Assembly: GCF_016097415.1 (NCBI RefSeq)
Contig: NZ_JAEHGE010000001.1
Location: 2,529,157-2,593,156, forward strand
Length of the DNA: 64,000 nucleotides
Direction: 5' to 3'
DNA from: a sulfur-oxidizing endosymbiont of Gigantopelta aegis
Lineage (GTDB): Bacteria; Pseudomonadota; Gammaproteobacteria; GRL18
In this document: in pieces, positions 11,801 through 19,674 of the stretch
Layout of the letters: each line of letters begins with the position of its first letter
How positions within the stretch are numbered: the first letter of the stretch is position 1
Program-made: the position numbers and the translations under genes
The notes under the pieces: model-generated
Databases searched by the model: none
Seen by the model: the letters and a program-made list of their open reading frames with translations, nothing else
What the model was told of the DNA's origin: nothing

Positions 11801-12650
11801 CTCGATACTGCTGGTGGACTATTCGCGGCAAGAAATTACCCGTGGAGTCGAAATTAGAGAAGCCATTATCATGGCCTGTATCACCCGGACACGCCCTATT
11901 GTGATTACGGCATTGGCCTTAGTTGTAGGTTCAATGGCTATTCTCTTTGATCCTATTTTCCAGGGCATGGCTATTTCATTGATGTTTGGTGTCTTTGTCT
12001 CCACATTGCTGACATTAATTGTTATTCCTTTGGGTTGTTATAGTGGTCGTGCGGCTTTTTGTGGAAATATGAATGAAGAGCATCCTGATTATCAGATGTG
12101 CTTGGATCATAAAAATAAAGTAAACTCTAAACCATCGGGTGGTAGTTCTTTTGCAAGCACTATGGGTAAGATTCTATTTACCACATACTCCATTATTGTC
12201 ACCGTGGTACAGGTTGTATGGTGGAGTTTACAGGGACTTTATACGCTTGTTTTCAAGCGAAAAAAACCTGTTACAAAGACTGCGCCTGTCACAACGCCAA
12301 AGCCAGCACCTAAACCGGTAGCTCCAATACCTGCTGCTAAAAAAGAAGAAGTTAAACCTGAAGTAAAACAGGAAGCTAAGGTTGAAGAAGCTAAGCCTTT
12401 AGAAATAAAAAAGACGGAAGAAAGTGCGACTAAAATCGTAGCAACAGAAGAAAAACCGGTGGAAAAAGCCGTCGTTAAAAAGAAACCTGTCATTAAAAAA
12501 GCGGTAGCAAAAAAGAAGGCAATGAGCACTAAAAAAGCAGTGACAGTAAAGAAAAAATCTTCTACGACGGTGAAAAGTACAGTTAAAAAGACGGTTAAAA
12601 AGAAAGGTCGTCGTGGAATACAGCTAAAGGGTGATTTAGGCGAAGAATAG
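8814..12650 (+). CDS. RND family efflux permease with long Lys/Pro/Glu-rich C-terminal tail
   Basis: 1278 residues; typical RND permeases have about 1020-1060. The N-terminal 1100 residues show the standard duplicated layout of TM1, a periplasmic loop, TM2-6, then TM7, loop and TM8-12. The proton-relay Asp pair is Asp423-Asp424 in ILVDDAIVVVENM. The TM10 position that is Lys in AcrB is Arg995 (GIIVRNSILLVDYSR). After the last TM comes a cytoplasmic cysteine-containing stretch and an amphipathic helix (about 1140-1180). It is followed by roughly 95 residues rich in Lys, Pro, Val, Ala and Glu, with repeated KK-xV/KKK units resembling histone H1-like or AlgP tails. The substrate is unknown. The next gene, 50 bp downstream, is a ParA-like ATPase. 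Confidence 0.92.
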   Translation: MDNTKNKHGLGLAGNLTRTFMHSPLTLLLLIATFAIGLAGFMMTPRQEDPQISVPMVDIFVNYPGASTEQVASLVAVPLERIMSEIPGVKHVYSASQRDHAIVTVQFEVGEEMGPSLVKLYDRLQSNMDKIPPGVSQPLVKPKGVDDVPLVALTLWSDSLDDAALRLIALDVMQELKEIPETSKSFVVSGRQEQLRIEVKPERLAGYDITLEQIAGTIMTANSEKTVGSIESGDNSFKLYTGSFLRNAEDVERLVVAMHDGNPVYVRDVAEVMHGPGEAHKFVNFYTGAATSETKMANGEPAVTLAIAKKGGTNGVSVVKEILSRVEAMKGRLIPSNVELSVTRNYGQSAQDKVNGLMFKLVLVTVAVSILIFWFLNWRAALVCFIVIPNVILVTTFFALVMGYTIDRVSLFALIFSIGILVDDAIVVVENMYRRWAMDGEISDDTSIDAVREVGNPTILATFTVIAALLPMGMVRGMMGPYMEPIPALGSVAMMYSLFAAFVFTPFLAIRFKPSMDSLQKMEESEHKTVKQLDGFYRGILNPLIDSKVAGNGFLIGLFVIFFIACSLFYFKSVKVKMMPLDNKSVFNVVINFPAGTSLPVTANLTRQFAEEVRQISEVTAIQSYVGTASPFDFNGLVRHYYLRQQPWQADLNVQLLHKKLRDRTSHQIAQEVRETLTALIAKKVKEGVYTQINAPKIQIVEMPPGPPVLQSMVAEVYGPTAHERHAVAMKLTQLFEQSSSITDVDNYIQKPYEIWNFRVNREKAIRTGVSVDAINKTLEMAMGGFVLGDIKDGSILEATMIILQVPLDVRANFNYLSQLPVPTQQGGSVPLAELGVFSKGYKEAIIYHKDLRPVEYVIGEVVGEFAAPIYGMFDVWDMLALEENLGPRKEHIVGTWMAPPESSTMHSESGFEWTGEWTVTYETFRDMGLAFGVAIILIYMLVVWEFGNFTLPAVVISPIPLTLVGIIPGHAIMGAEFTATSMIGFIALAGIIVRNSILLVDYSRQEITRGVEIREAIIMACITRTRPIVITALALVVGSMAILFDPIFQGMAISLMFGVFVSTLLTLIVIPLGCYSGRAAFCGNMNEEHPDYQMCLDHKNKVNSKPSGGSSFASTMGKILFTTYSIIVTVVQVVWWSLQGLYTLVFKRKKPVTKTAPVTTPKPAPKPVAPIPAAKKEEVKPEVKQEAKVEEAKPLEIKKTEESATKIVATEEKPVEKAVVKKKPVIKKAVAKKKAMSTKKAVTVKKKSSTTVKSTVKKTVKKKGRRGIQLKGDLGEE

Positions 12651-12700
12651 AGATTTATTATTAGCTAGGACAACAAATTTTTATAGGATAGGAATTTTAA

Positions 12701-13321
12701 ATGATCACAGTGGTAGGTAATCTAAAGGGCGGCACGGGAAAAAGTACAGTCACATTTAATCTGGCAGTCTGGTTAGCTTTAAATGACCACAAAGTGAAAA
12801 TTTTTGATTTGGATCCTCAGGCAACATTGAGTGATGTCGGTGATATTCGTGAAGAGGATGAATATGAGCCGATAATTTCTATTAGTAACTCCATTGATGA
12901 ATTAGAAAAAACAGACCATGAACAAATACTCATCGATATTGGTACTGCGGATACTGAATCGATGAAGCGTGCCATTGCCCTGACGGATCGGATTATTGTA
13001 CCTGTGCCACCGAGTCAGGCTGATATTTGGTCAACACAACGCTTTATTAAAATGGTTTTAGATATTCGTGGCAAAAAGAATATGCCGCAAATGCTAGGCT
13101 TTGTGAATCGCGCTGACACGCACAAAGGAGTGCGTGAAACGGGTGAGGCAGAAGATGCATTAAAAATGTTACCTTATATTGATCTTATTGGTACTCGCTT
13201 ATATCAAAGAACGACTTACCGACGTTCCTTTAGTGAGGGGCTTGCCGTTTTTGAGCTTGAACCTAAAGGAAAAGCGGCCGCAGAAGTTAATAAATTTGCC
13301 AGTATTGTGTATCCAGGATAA
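12701..13321 (+). CDS. ParA/MinD-like P-loop ATPase
   Basis: 206 residues, a small member of the ParA family without an N-terminal DNA-binding domain. The deviant Walker A motif is NLKGGTGKST with signature Lys9 and Lys14. Walker A' is KIFDLDPQATLSD and the Walker B/switch region is ILIDIGTADTESMKRA. A good Shine-Dalgarno (AGGAAT) precedes the ATG. Proteins of this class form ATP-dependent dimers that position cargo such as plasmids, carboxysomes, chemoreceptor arrays or the division site. No parB or chromosomal par context is present; it lies inside an RND/TPR/dynamin operon, so I infer positioning of that membrane machinery rather than DNA segregation. Confidence 0.88.
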   Translation: MITVVGNLKGGTGKSTVTFNLAVWLALNDHKVKIFDLDPQATLSDVGDIREEDEYEPIISISNSIDELEKTDHEQILIDIGTADTESMKRAIALTDRIIVPVPPSQADIWSTQRFIKMVLDIRGKKNMPQMLGFVNRADTHKGVRETGEAEDALKMLPYIDLIGTRLYQRTTYRRSFSEGLAVFELEPKGKAAAEVNKFASIVYPG

Positions 13322-13359
13322 GTTTTGTTAAGGTTTAACTAAATCGAATAGGGTATATT

Positions 13360-14469
13360 GTGTCAACATCAATTGGACCGGAAATGAAGTTTTTTCGCTG
13401 GATACTCAGTCATCTGACATTAATTTTAATGTTATCTCTAGCGGTCTACCTCTATTGGAATAGCGATGATACAACTGAACCTCTTGAGTCTAGTGCTTCT
13501 AAAACCCCCGTATCTGAAACGACAAAGTCTTTAGATTCAGATGTGACGACCGATCAGTCAACTGCTGATAACTCACCGCAAGAGCCAATAGAAGCTGTTG
13601 CAGAAACACCGTCAGCGAATGATGATTCACAGCCGCCAAATGATTTTTCCAAACGGATGCAGGAATATCGAGAAAAACTGCGTACTGAAGAGCAACAAGC
13701 AATGGACAAGGCTGCTAAAAGCTTAGCCTTAGAATATGCTTCGGGTGATGAGATTAAATATCCGACAGATAGCGATATTGATGCGGATCTTTCTACTAAG
13801 CACAACAACCTTAATGTAGAGCCATTCAAGGATAGCCCAGTCAATGTGGTCAAGGCGACTAAAACAAACAAAACAATTGTGCGCCCAGATAAAACTATAA
13901 ATCAGCAAGAAGATAAAGCCTTAGAAGTGGTTATTCGAGATTCTTTGCTGCCTGAGACGCAAGCGCTTAAAGATAATAACGTCACTGATGCTGTTAAGAC
14001 TAAAAATATTAAACGCCAGATACGTGATAGGCAAAGACAATTACAATCACAGATGGTCATGATGGTGCCCTTAGAAGGCATGAATGCTAAAATAAATAAC
14101 AAGTCTCAGGCAGCAAAGAAAAAGAAGCTGCTTAAGCCGATTGAGCCAGTTATTGAAACTGCTGAACAGGGACGTTTGCTAGAACAGGCACGTCAGGCTT
14201 TTGAAGAAAAAAAATATAAGCTGGCAGAAGACAGATATAACTTGTTGATAGAGCAACTACCAGAGTTGCCGGACATTGTTGGTGAATTAGCCAATGTGTA
14301 TAAGGTACAGAATAAAAAACAGCACTATTTAACGACCAATACACAATTTGTGACACGTTTGGTCAATCACAATCGTTTTAATGAAGCTTGGCGGGTGGTT
14401 TTTAGTACCGACAAACTGGATAAAGCTATCGCTCAAGAACAACGTAATATTATTAAGAGGAAACAATAA
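13360..14469 (+). CDS. Membrane-anchored TPR-containing protein of unknown function
   Basis: 369 residues from a GTG preceded by AGGG at 7-bp spacing; an in-frame ATG at 13384 is the alternative. One hydrophobic segment (residues about 15-32, LSHLTLILMLSLAVYLYW) acts as signal anchor. It is followed by a low-complexity Ser/Thr/Asp/Glu-rich linker to about residue 150, then charged helical stretches. The C-terminus has at least one TPR-like unit (ARQAFEEKKYKLAEDRYNLL, then ELANVYKV). TPRs are protein-docking repeats; I do not recognise the specific family. It starts 38 bp after the ParA-like gene and should be in the same transcript. Confidence 0.65.
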   Translation: MSTSIGPEMKFFRWILSHLTLILMLSLAVYLYWNSDDTTEPLESSASKTPVSETTKSLDSDVTTDQSTADNSPQEPIEAVAETPSANDDSQPPNDFSKRMQEYREKLRTEEQQAMDKAAKSLALEYASGDEIKYPTDSDIDADLSTKHNNLNVEPFKDSPVNVVKATKTNKTIVRPDKTINQQEDKALEVVIRDSLLPETQALKDNNVTDAVKTKNIKRQIRDRQRQLQSQMVMMVPLEGMNAKINNKSQAAKKKKLLKPIEPVIETAEQGRLLEQARQAFEEKKYKLAEDRYNLLIEQLPELPDIVGELANVYKVQNKKQHYLTTNTQFVTRLVNHNRFNEAWRVVFSTDKLDKAIAQEQRNIIKRKQ

Positions 14470-14526
14470 ATAGGTCTTTGCAATAATTTATACAATATCT
14501 GGCTGTAAGGAGGTCAGATGTTATCT

Positions 14527-14558
14527 ACCTATAACACTTTAGCCTAAGTGTTATAGGT
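14527..14558. repeat. Perfect 13-bp inverted repeat (hairpin) in a mid-operon gap
   Basis: The arms 14527-14539 (ACCTATAACACTT) and 14546-14558 are exact reverse complements with a 6-nt loop. The right arm is followed by ATAAAG, not a T-run, so it is not a classical intrinsic terminator. It could be an attenuating hairpin, a processing or stability element between the TPR and coiled-coil genes, or a regulator-binding palindrome. Confidence 0.7.
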
Positions 14559-14652
14559 ATAAAGAATGTAAGGACAACGTTATAGCAACATAATAATAAT
14601 GAGCAATTTTAATTGCTTTATTCGAAGATTCTAATATACTAAAGATATAAGT

Positions 14653-14686
14653 ACCCCTATTGTTAAATTTTTTTACAAATGGGGGT
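14653..14686. repeat. Imperfect hairpin just before the coiled-coil membrane gene
   Basis: ACCCCTATTGT pairs with ACAAATGGGGGT with one bulge, around an A/T-rich loop. It ends 75 bp upstream of the ATG at 14762. It may be a weak terminator or a leader structure; no function is shown. Confidence 0.35.
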
Positions 14687-14761
14687 AAATAAAAAATGAA
14701 TAAAGCCATTAACCGTTAAAAATAAATACAAAGGGGTGGTTAATGCTTAGGAGAGAGAGAA

Positions 14762-15364
14762 ATGCCTATCAAAAGGTTATACCATAAATTAACTGCTGAG
14801 GCAGATGCAACTGGTTTTGATTCAGAAACATTGGACGAACGTAGAAAAGATTCTGATGTTAAAGGTCAACGTTTACAATTAATTGTTTACACTGCCTTGT
14901 TTGCATTTATCGTATTGGCTGCTTATGGTTATTATTTGATTTTTAATTTGACCCATGATGTGCATTCTTTATCCAATGATGTGCGTCAGATTACCCGTTC
15001 GGTTAATCAAATGGCTATGTCGGTGAATACTAATATGGAAATTATTTCCAGTAGTGTGGACCAAATGCAGCGTAGTACCCGTTTGATGTCTGAGACTGTG
15101 GCGCAAACTATGCCAGAAATGGCGGGTAATACGACAAAAATGACCAAAACAGCGCAAGATGTTGCTGATCGTATTGATGGTATTAGTACCAATATTCAAA
15201 CCATGAGTGTAGGTCTGGTGGCAATGCAACGTGATATGTGGAGCATGAATAAAAGTGTTTCAAATCCTGCAGAAAGTATGTTCGATAGCATGACCCCATG
15301 GGGTGGTAGACGAACCAACCGTGGCTCACCTGGACCATTAGCTTTTCCACCGCCAGTACGGTAA
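14762..15364 (+). CDS. Single-TM membrane protein with long coiled coil, unknown function
   Basis: 200 residues. A basic/acidic N-terminal cytoplasmic part (1-38) is followed by one TM (about 40-62, LIVYTALFAFIVLAAYGYY). Then comes a roughly 110-residue heptad-patterned region rich in Met, Ser, Thr and Gln (for example SLSNDVRQITRSVNQMAMSV) that resembles chemoreceptor helices but lacks the signalling hairpin. The C-terminus is Gly/Pro/Arg-rich. A purine-rich Shine-Dalgarno (GGAGAGAGAG) precedes the ATG. It lies 87 bp before the dynamin-like gene and could be a membrane partner or spacer for it. I do not recognise a named family. Confidence 0.65.
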   Translation: MPIKRLYHKLTAEADATGFDSETLDERRKDSDVKGQRLQLIVYTALFAFIVLAAYGYYLIFNLTHDVHSLSNDVRQITRSVNQMAMSVNTNMEIISSSVDQMQRSTRLMSETVAQTMPEMAGNTTKMTKTAQDVADRIDGISTNIQTMSVGLVAMQRDMWSMNKSVSNPAESMFDSMTPWGGRRTNRGSPGPLAFPPPVR

Positions 15365-15451
15365 TATTAAGGGTCATATCCAGAATATTTGATACAAAAT
15401 TATTTCTTATCGTGCTGAGCATCAGCACAATAGCAAGGAGCAGAAGTAGCA

Positions 15452-16996
15452 ATGTTTGAAGGCCCGAGTACATTATTAAAATCAAGATTACAAAGTTTAC
15501 AAGATAACCTGGCTACTGAAAATCCAATACTGATCGATGCGGTCGATTCTTTTAAAGAATTAGACATTGTTGCCTATCGTCTAGGTTTATTGACGCCAGA
15601 AGAGTCATTTGCCACCACGATTTCATGGTGGCCACTTATTTCCGTTCTGGGTACTTTTTCTGCTGGTAAATCCTCATTTCTCAATAGTTATCTCGATGTT
15701 AATTTACAATTGACGGGCAACCAGGCCGTTGATGATAAATTCACAGTGATTTGCTATAGCCAGGAAGAACAAATTCGAGTCTTACCCGGTTTAGCTCTGG
15801 ATGCTGATCCACGCTTGCCTTTTTATCAAATTAGTGAAGAAATCGAAAAAGTGTCTGCCGGTGAAGGGAGTCGTATTGATACCTACCTGCAATTAAAAAC
15901 CTGCAAGAGTGATGTCCTAAAAGGTAAGATATTAATTGATTCTCCAGGCTTTGATGCTGATGAGCAACGCAATGCCACACTTAAAATCACCGATCATATC
16001 ATTGATTTAGCTGACCTTGTCTTGGTCTTTTTTGATGCCAGACATCCTGAACCCGGTGCGATGAAAGATACTCTTGAGCATTTGGTTGAAGGTACTATAC
16101 GTCGTAATGATGCGGGTAAGTTTCTGTTTATACTAAATCAAATGGATTCTACTGCGAAGGAAGACAATGCCGAACAAGTCGTTGCCGCATGGCAACGTGC
16201 TGTGGTGCAAGCAGGACTGTCTACAGGGCGCTTTTATTGTGTTTATAATGAAAAAGTAGCTCCCGAAATCCCCGATGAACACCTGAGAAGACGCTATAAA
16301 GAAAAACTCGATATCGACATGGGTGAAATTGAACACCGTATGCAAGAGGTGAGTGTAGAACGCGTCTATCGCATTATCGGTGCTTTAGAAAATACCGCCA
16401 ACCAGATAGAACAACATGCAGTGCCAAAAATAAAAGAAGCCATGGAGTCCTGGTATCGTTCAGTACTGATCACGGATGGCATTCTTTATGGTTTGTTAAT
16501 TATCCTATTAGTCACACTATCAATTTATGCGGGTTATTGGCCTGATGGTTCATTTCAACCCTCTTGGTTGGAGTCAGTGAAAAATAGTCCGGTACTGCAA
16601 GGTATTATTGCCGGTGTATTTGTGGTGGTTTTTGGCGGTATTCATTTTTGGGTGCGCCGTTTCACTGCTCGAAGGATTGTGAAAAAATTACCTACAGCGA
16701 ATGGCCCGGGCAATATCGCAACAGCGTTCTTAAAAAATACACACCCTCTGCGTAGTGTTTTTGCCTTTAAACCCGCAGGTTGGGGTAGAAGAGGGCACAA
16801 GGCCATCGAGCGAGTGCGTAATTCAGCCGATAATTTTGTTAAATCACTCAATGATAATTTTGCCGATCCCTTGGGACGCAAAGAGGCACAACGTCTGGCT
16901 GAAGCAGAAACTCTGAAAAACAAACTTGATGCTGAAACACCTGGTGCTGAAATCGTTGAGCAGGTCGAAACAAAGACTAATTCACCTGCACAATAA
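15452..16996 (+). CDS. Dynamin-family GTPase, membrane-associated
   Basis: 514 residues. G1 is GTFSAGKSSFLN (Lys73). G3 is IDSPGFDADEQRN, in which the usual DxPG is followed by an Asp/Glu stretch. G4 is FILNQMDS. Two hydrophobic segments follow (about 346-368, ILYGLLIILLVTLSIYAGYW, and about 388-408, GIIAGVFVVVFGGIHFWV), then a basic C-terminal region. Bacterial dynamin-like proteins remodel or protect membranes using GTP. This one should sit in the inner membrane with its GTPase head in the cytoplasm. It is the last gene before a terminator at 17172. The co-directional RND, ParA and TPR genes suggest a shared membrane task, which is inference. Confidence 0.85.
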   Translation: MFEGPSTLLKSRLQSLQDNLATENPILIDAVDSFKELDIVAYRLGLLTPEESFATTISWWPLISVLGTFSAGKSSFLNSYLDVNLQLTGNQAVDDKFTVICYSQEEQIRVLPGLALDADPRLPFYQISEEIEKVSAGEGSRIDTYLQLKTCKSDVLKGKILIDSPGFDADEQRNATLKITDHIIDLADLVLVFFDARHPEPGAMKDTLEHLVEGTIRRNDAGKFLFILNQMDSTAKEDNAEQVVAAWQRAVVQAGLSTGRFYCVYNEKVAPEIPDEHLRRRYKEKLDIDMGEIEHRMQEVSVERVYRIIGALENTANQIEQHAVPKIKEAMESWYRSVLITDGILYGLLIILLVTLSIYAGYWPDGSFQPSWLESVKNSPVLQGIIAGVFVVVFGGIHFWVRRFTARRIVKKLPTANGPGNIATAFLKNTHPLRSVFAFKPAGWGRRGHKAIERVRNSADNFVKSLNDNFADPLGRKEAQRLAEAETLKNKLDAETPGAEIVEQVETKTNSPAQ

Positions 16997-17029
16997 ATTA
17001 GGGACAGATCAAATAAGTCCATTTATCTT

Positions 17030-17131
17030 TACACTTGTAGGATGTGGTGAGTGCAACGAACCGCATCAAAAACGTTTGTTTAAAGCCTTTGATACGGTTC
17101 GTTCCTCACCACATCCTACATTTGAAGTGTA
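17030..17131. repeat. REP-like foldback repeat, copy R1
   Basis: The two arms are long imperfect reverse complements. The left arm runs from ACACTTGTAGGATGTGGTGA through CGAACCGCATC, and the right arm from GATACGGTTCGTTCCTCACC through ACATCCTAC. A spacer of about 25 bp separates them. Homology to copy R2 continues about 25 bp further left (GATCAAATAAG). It lies in the 339-bp gap after the dynamin gene. Confidence 0.85.
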
Positions 17132-17171
17132 AAGTAGGTTGATCGAACCCATAAATAGCCCCTTTCTCTTT

Positions 17172-17191
17172 CGCCTTCGGGCGTTTTCTTT
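17172..17191 (+). terminator. Rho-independent terminator after the dynamin gene
   Basis: A short stem CGCC/GGCG around a stable TTCG tetraloop is followed by TTTTCTTT. It lies 175 bp after the dynamin stop and after repeat R1, and would end the RND-ParA-TPR-dynamin transcript. The rest of the gap 16997-17335 holds repeat R1 and presumably the promoter of the next gene. Confidence 0.65.
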
Positions 17192-17335
17192 AGGCTACAA
17201 TTTTTTTCTTATATGAAGGGGTAAAGTATTGTTCTTCACTCCTTCTTGCATTCTTATATAAATCATATCATTATCTGCTATCTTTAAGGTAATAGTTTAA
17301 GGTAAGGGTTTAGATGTTTTTATGGAATTGACACT

Positions 17336-17719
17336 ATGAATTTTGAAAAAGTTTCTTTTGCTTTTTTTGTGGTTTTTGCACTGACGATTAACTTTGGTTT
17401 CTTTATTGGCGATATTGATAACCCCGCGCATCATCATGTTTATGAATTATTCGCAGCAATTGTTATTAGTCTAATTGCGACGGTGATTAAGTTGGGTGAT
17501 CGTTCACATATTGGTGCGGTGCTTTTGGCAACTAGTTTGGTGGCAGATATTCATTTGTTTGCAGCGGCGCTTATCTGGGGGATTGCTGATCATGTGACCG
17601 ATACTGGTGTGACACCTGAAATTATGGCAACTATTGTCTCTGTTTCTGGCGGTGCTTTAATTGCTAACTTAACCTCAGTTGTGCTATTGGTGATAGAAAC
17701 CGTGATCGTAAGACGTTAA
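17336..17719 (+). CDS. Small membrane protein, DUF6394-like
   Basis: 127 residues with about four TM helices. It has a His-rich loop (DIDNPAHHHVYELFAAIV) and a conserved-looking block LGDRSHIGAVLLATSLVADI. I recall the DUF6394 family as having this NFGFF-GDIDNP start and being found beside NAD-binding potassium channels, which fits the next gene 44 bp downstream. The function is unknown; a channel accessory role is inferred from context only. Confidence 0.6.
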   Translation: MNFEKVSFAFFVVFALTINFGFFIGDIDNPAHHHVYELFAAIVISLIATVIKLGDRSHIGAVLLATSLVADIHLFAAALIWGIADHVTDTGVTPEIMATIVSVSGGALIANLTSVVLLVIETVIVRR

Positions 17720-17763
17720 GGCATTAGTCAGATGATTTTTCAAAACGAAATGATAGATATGCG

Positions 17764-19674
17764 ATGAATAGTCTGCTTTTTTTATTGCTAAAACGTATTC
17801 GTTTACCCATCATGCTGTTGATCATCAGCTATGCGATTGTTATTTTGGGCTTTGTGTTGATCCCCGGGCAAGATGATCAGGGGAATGTCTGGCACATGAG
17901 TTTCTTTCATGCCTTCTATTTTGTCAGTTTTATGGGCTCAACCATTGGTTTTGGTGAAATTCCTTATGAATTCACCAATGCTCAGCGTATGTGGACGGTT
18001 TTGGGTATTTATATTACCGTCACTATTTGGTTATATAGCATCGGTGCTTTAATCAGTACCTTACAAAATCCGGCATTTAAAAAAGTCCTTAAAGAAAACG
18101 AGTTTCGACGTAAAATAAAGAAAATAAAAGAACCTTTTTATCTCATTTGTGGCTATGGTGATACGGGTAAGCTATTAGCACATGAATTATCGGCTAATCA
18201 TTTTTTATCAGTGGTTATTGATCTTGATCCAGAGCGTATTGAAAGTTTGGAAATTGATGAGCCGAATATCGATATACCTGCTTTGGCTGCCAATGCCTCT
18301 TTTCCTCAGGTGCTTGAAACTGCGGGACTGACCCATGAATGTTGCCAGGGAGTGATAGCCTTAACCAATAAGGATGAAGTCAATCTTAAAATAGCAATTA
18401 CGGCACGTCTGCTTAATAAGGAACGTATGCTTGATGATCATTTAATGGTAGTCTGTCGGGCAGAAACTGCCGAAGCTGAGTCAAATATGGCCTCATTTGG
18501 TACTTCGCACATCATTAACCCTTTTGATATTTATGCGCGTCGTTTGGCTTTATCCGTGCGCTCACCGAGTGCCTATTTAGTTTACGAGTGGTTGACTAAT
18601 CCTTATCACAAAGTGAGAAATGAACCGATCAAGCCCCCTAAAGGCACGTGGGTGATTTGTGGTTATGGTCGTTTTGGTAAAGCAGTCTCACGACACTTAA
18701 ATTACATTGGTATTAAAACGGTTATTGTTGAAGCTGACCCGGATATCACCCTTTCACCAGAGGGGACGATTAGCGGTAGGGGAACGGATGCTATCACCTT
18801 AAGAGAAGCTAAAATTACCGATGCTGTCGCAATTGTGGCTGGTACTGATAACGATGCCAATAATTTATCGATTGTTTTGACCGCACAGGATGAAGTGAAG
18901 CGTTATCAAGTGGGGGCAAAACGAAATGAAGATTATTACGAACGTTATGGTTTAAATGACTTAAATGAACACAAGCTCCATTCTGAAAATAGTCAGTTGC
19001 TAAAGCTAAAACGTCAGAGTGGCCGTTTATTTGCTATTGCCAGGCAAAATTTTAGTCGAAATGAAGCGGTGTTTGAAAAAGCAGAACTGGATTTTATTAT
19101 GCAACCTGCCAGTATTGTTGCTGGAGAAATTCTGTCGATTATTAAAACACCATTATTATCAACCTTTTTATCCTTAGCCAGAAGGCAAAAAGATCAATGG
19201 GCTAATATTTTAATTAGTCGATTGAGCAGTTTTATTGATGATGCGGCAACGACCTGGATGATTGAAATATCCGAACAACAGACACCCGCGGTGATGCCTT
19301 TTCTAAAAAAAGACAAAATTACTACGGGAAATATTCTAACGCATCCAAGGAATAGGGATAAATTCCTTAATTGTGTGGTCTTATTAGTACATCGGAAGAA
19401 AAACAATAGTGATGCGCATCATCATAAGCATTACAATAGGCATGCACTCACGAAATACGATAATTTTTTATTACCGGAAAAAGACTTTCAAATCTTTGCA
19501 GGTGATCAACTATTACTTTGTGGTGACAAAGAAAGTATGGGGCTAATGTGTTGGTCAATTAGCAATATTAATATCTATAATTATACCCACACAGGATATG
19601 AACTAGCCGATGGATATATTTGGCGATGGTTGTATAAATATAAATTACTACAACAAGAGAAAAAAGTAGGATGA
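17764..19674 (+). CDS. Potassium channel/transport protein with two tandem RCK (TrkA-N) domains
   Basis: 636 residues. A two-TM pore module occupies about residues 12-105: TM1, a pore loop with filter STIGFGE (Thr60-Gly64) and TM2. Two Rossmann RCK domains follow, the first starting FYLICGYGDTGKLLAHEL and the second WVICGYGRFGKAVSRHL, both with GxGxxG nucleotide-binding loops. The C-terminal region resembles TrkA-C and ends in a short charged tail. Such channels are gated by nucleotides or Ca2+ at the cytoplasmic RCK ring. Two RCKs in one chain give the eight-domain ring from a tetramer without a separate RCK protein. The stop overlaps the next start (ATGA). Confidence 0.88.
   Translation: MNSLLFLLLKRIRLPIMLLIISYAIVILGFVLIPGQDDQGNVWHMSFFHAFYFVSFMGSTIGFGEIPYEFTNAQRMWTVLGIYITVTIWLYSIGALISTLQNPAFKKVLKENEFRRKIKKIKEPFYLICGYGDTGKLLAHELSANHFLSVVIDLDPERIESLEIDEPNIDIPALAANASFPQVLETAGLTHECCQGVIALTNKDEVNLKIAITARLLNKERMLDDHLMVVCRAETAEAESNMASFGTSHIINPFDIYARRLALSVRSPSAYLVYEWLTNPYHKVRNEPIKPPKGTWVICGYGRFGKAVSRHLNYIGIKTVIVEADPDITLSPEGTISGRGTDAITLREAKITDAVAIVAGTDNDANNLSIVLTAQDEVKRYQVGAKRNEDYYERYGLNDLNEHKLHSENSQLLKLKRQSGRLFAIARQNFSRNEAVFEKAELDFIMQPASIVAGEILSIIKTPLLSTFLSLARRQKDQWANILISRLSSFIDDAATTWMIEISEQQTPAVMPFLKKDKITTGNILTHPRNRDKFLNCVVLLVHRKKNNSDAHHHKHYNRHALTKYDNFLLPEKDFQIFAGDQLLLCGDKESMGLMCWSISNINIYNYTHTGYELADGYIWRWLYKYKLLQQEKKVG

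Noticed and set aside
12701-13321. Chromosome or plasmid partitioning locus
   Set aside because: No parB, parS-like sites or replication genes are nearby; the gene sits inside an export and membrane-remodelling operon.
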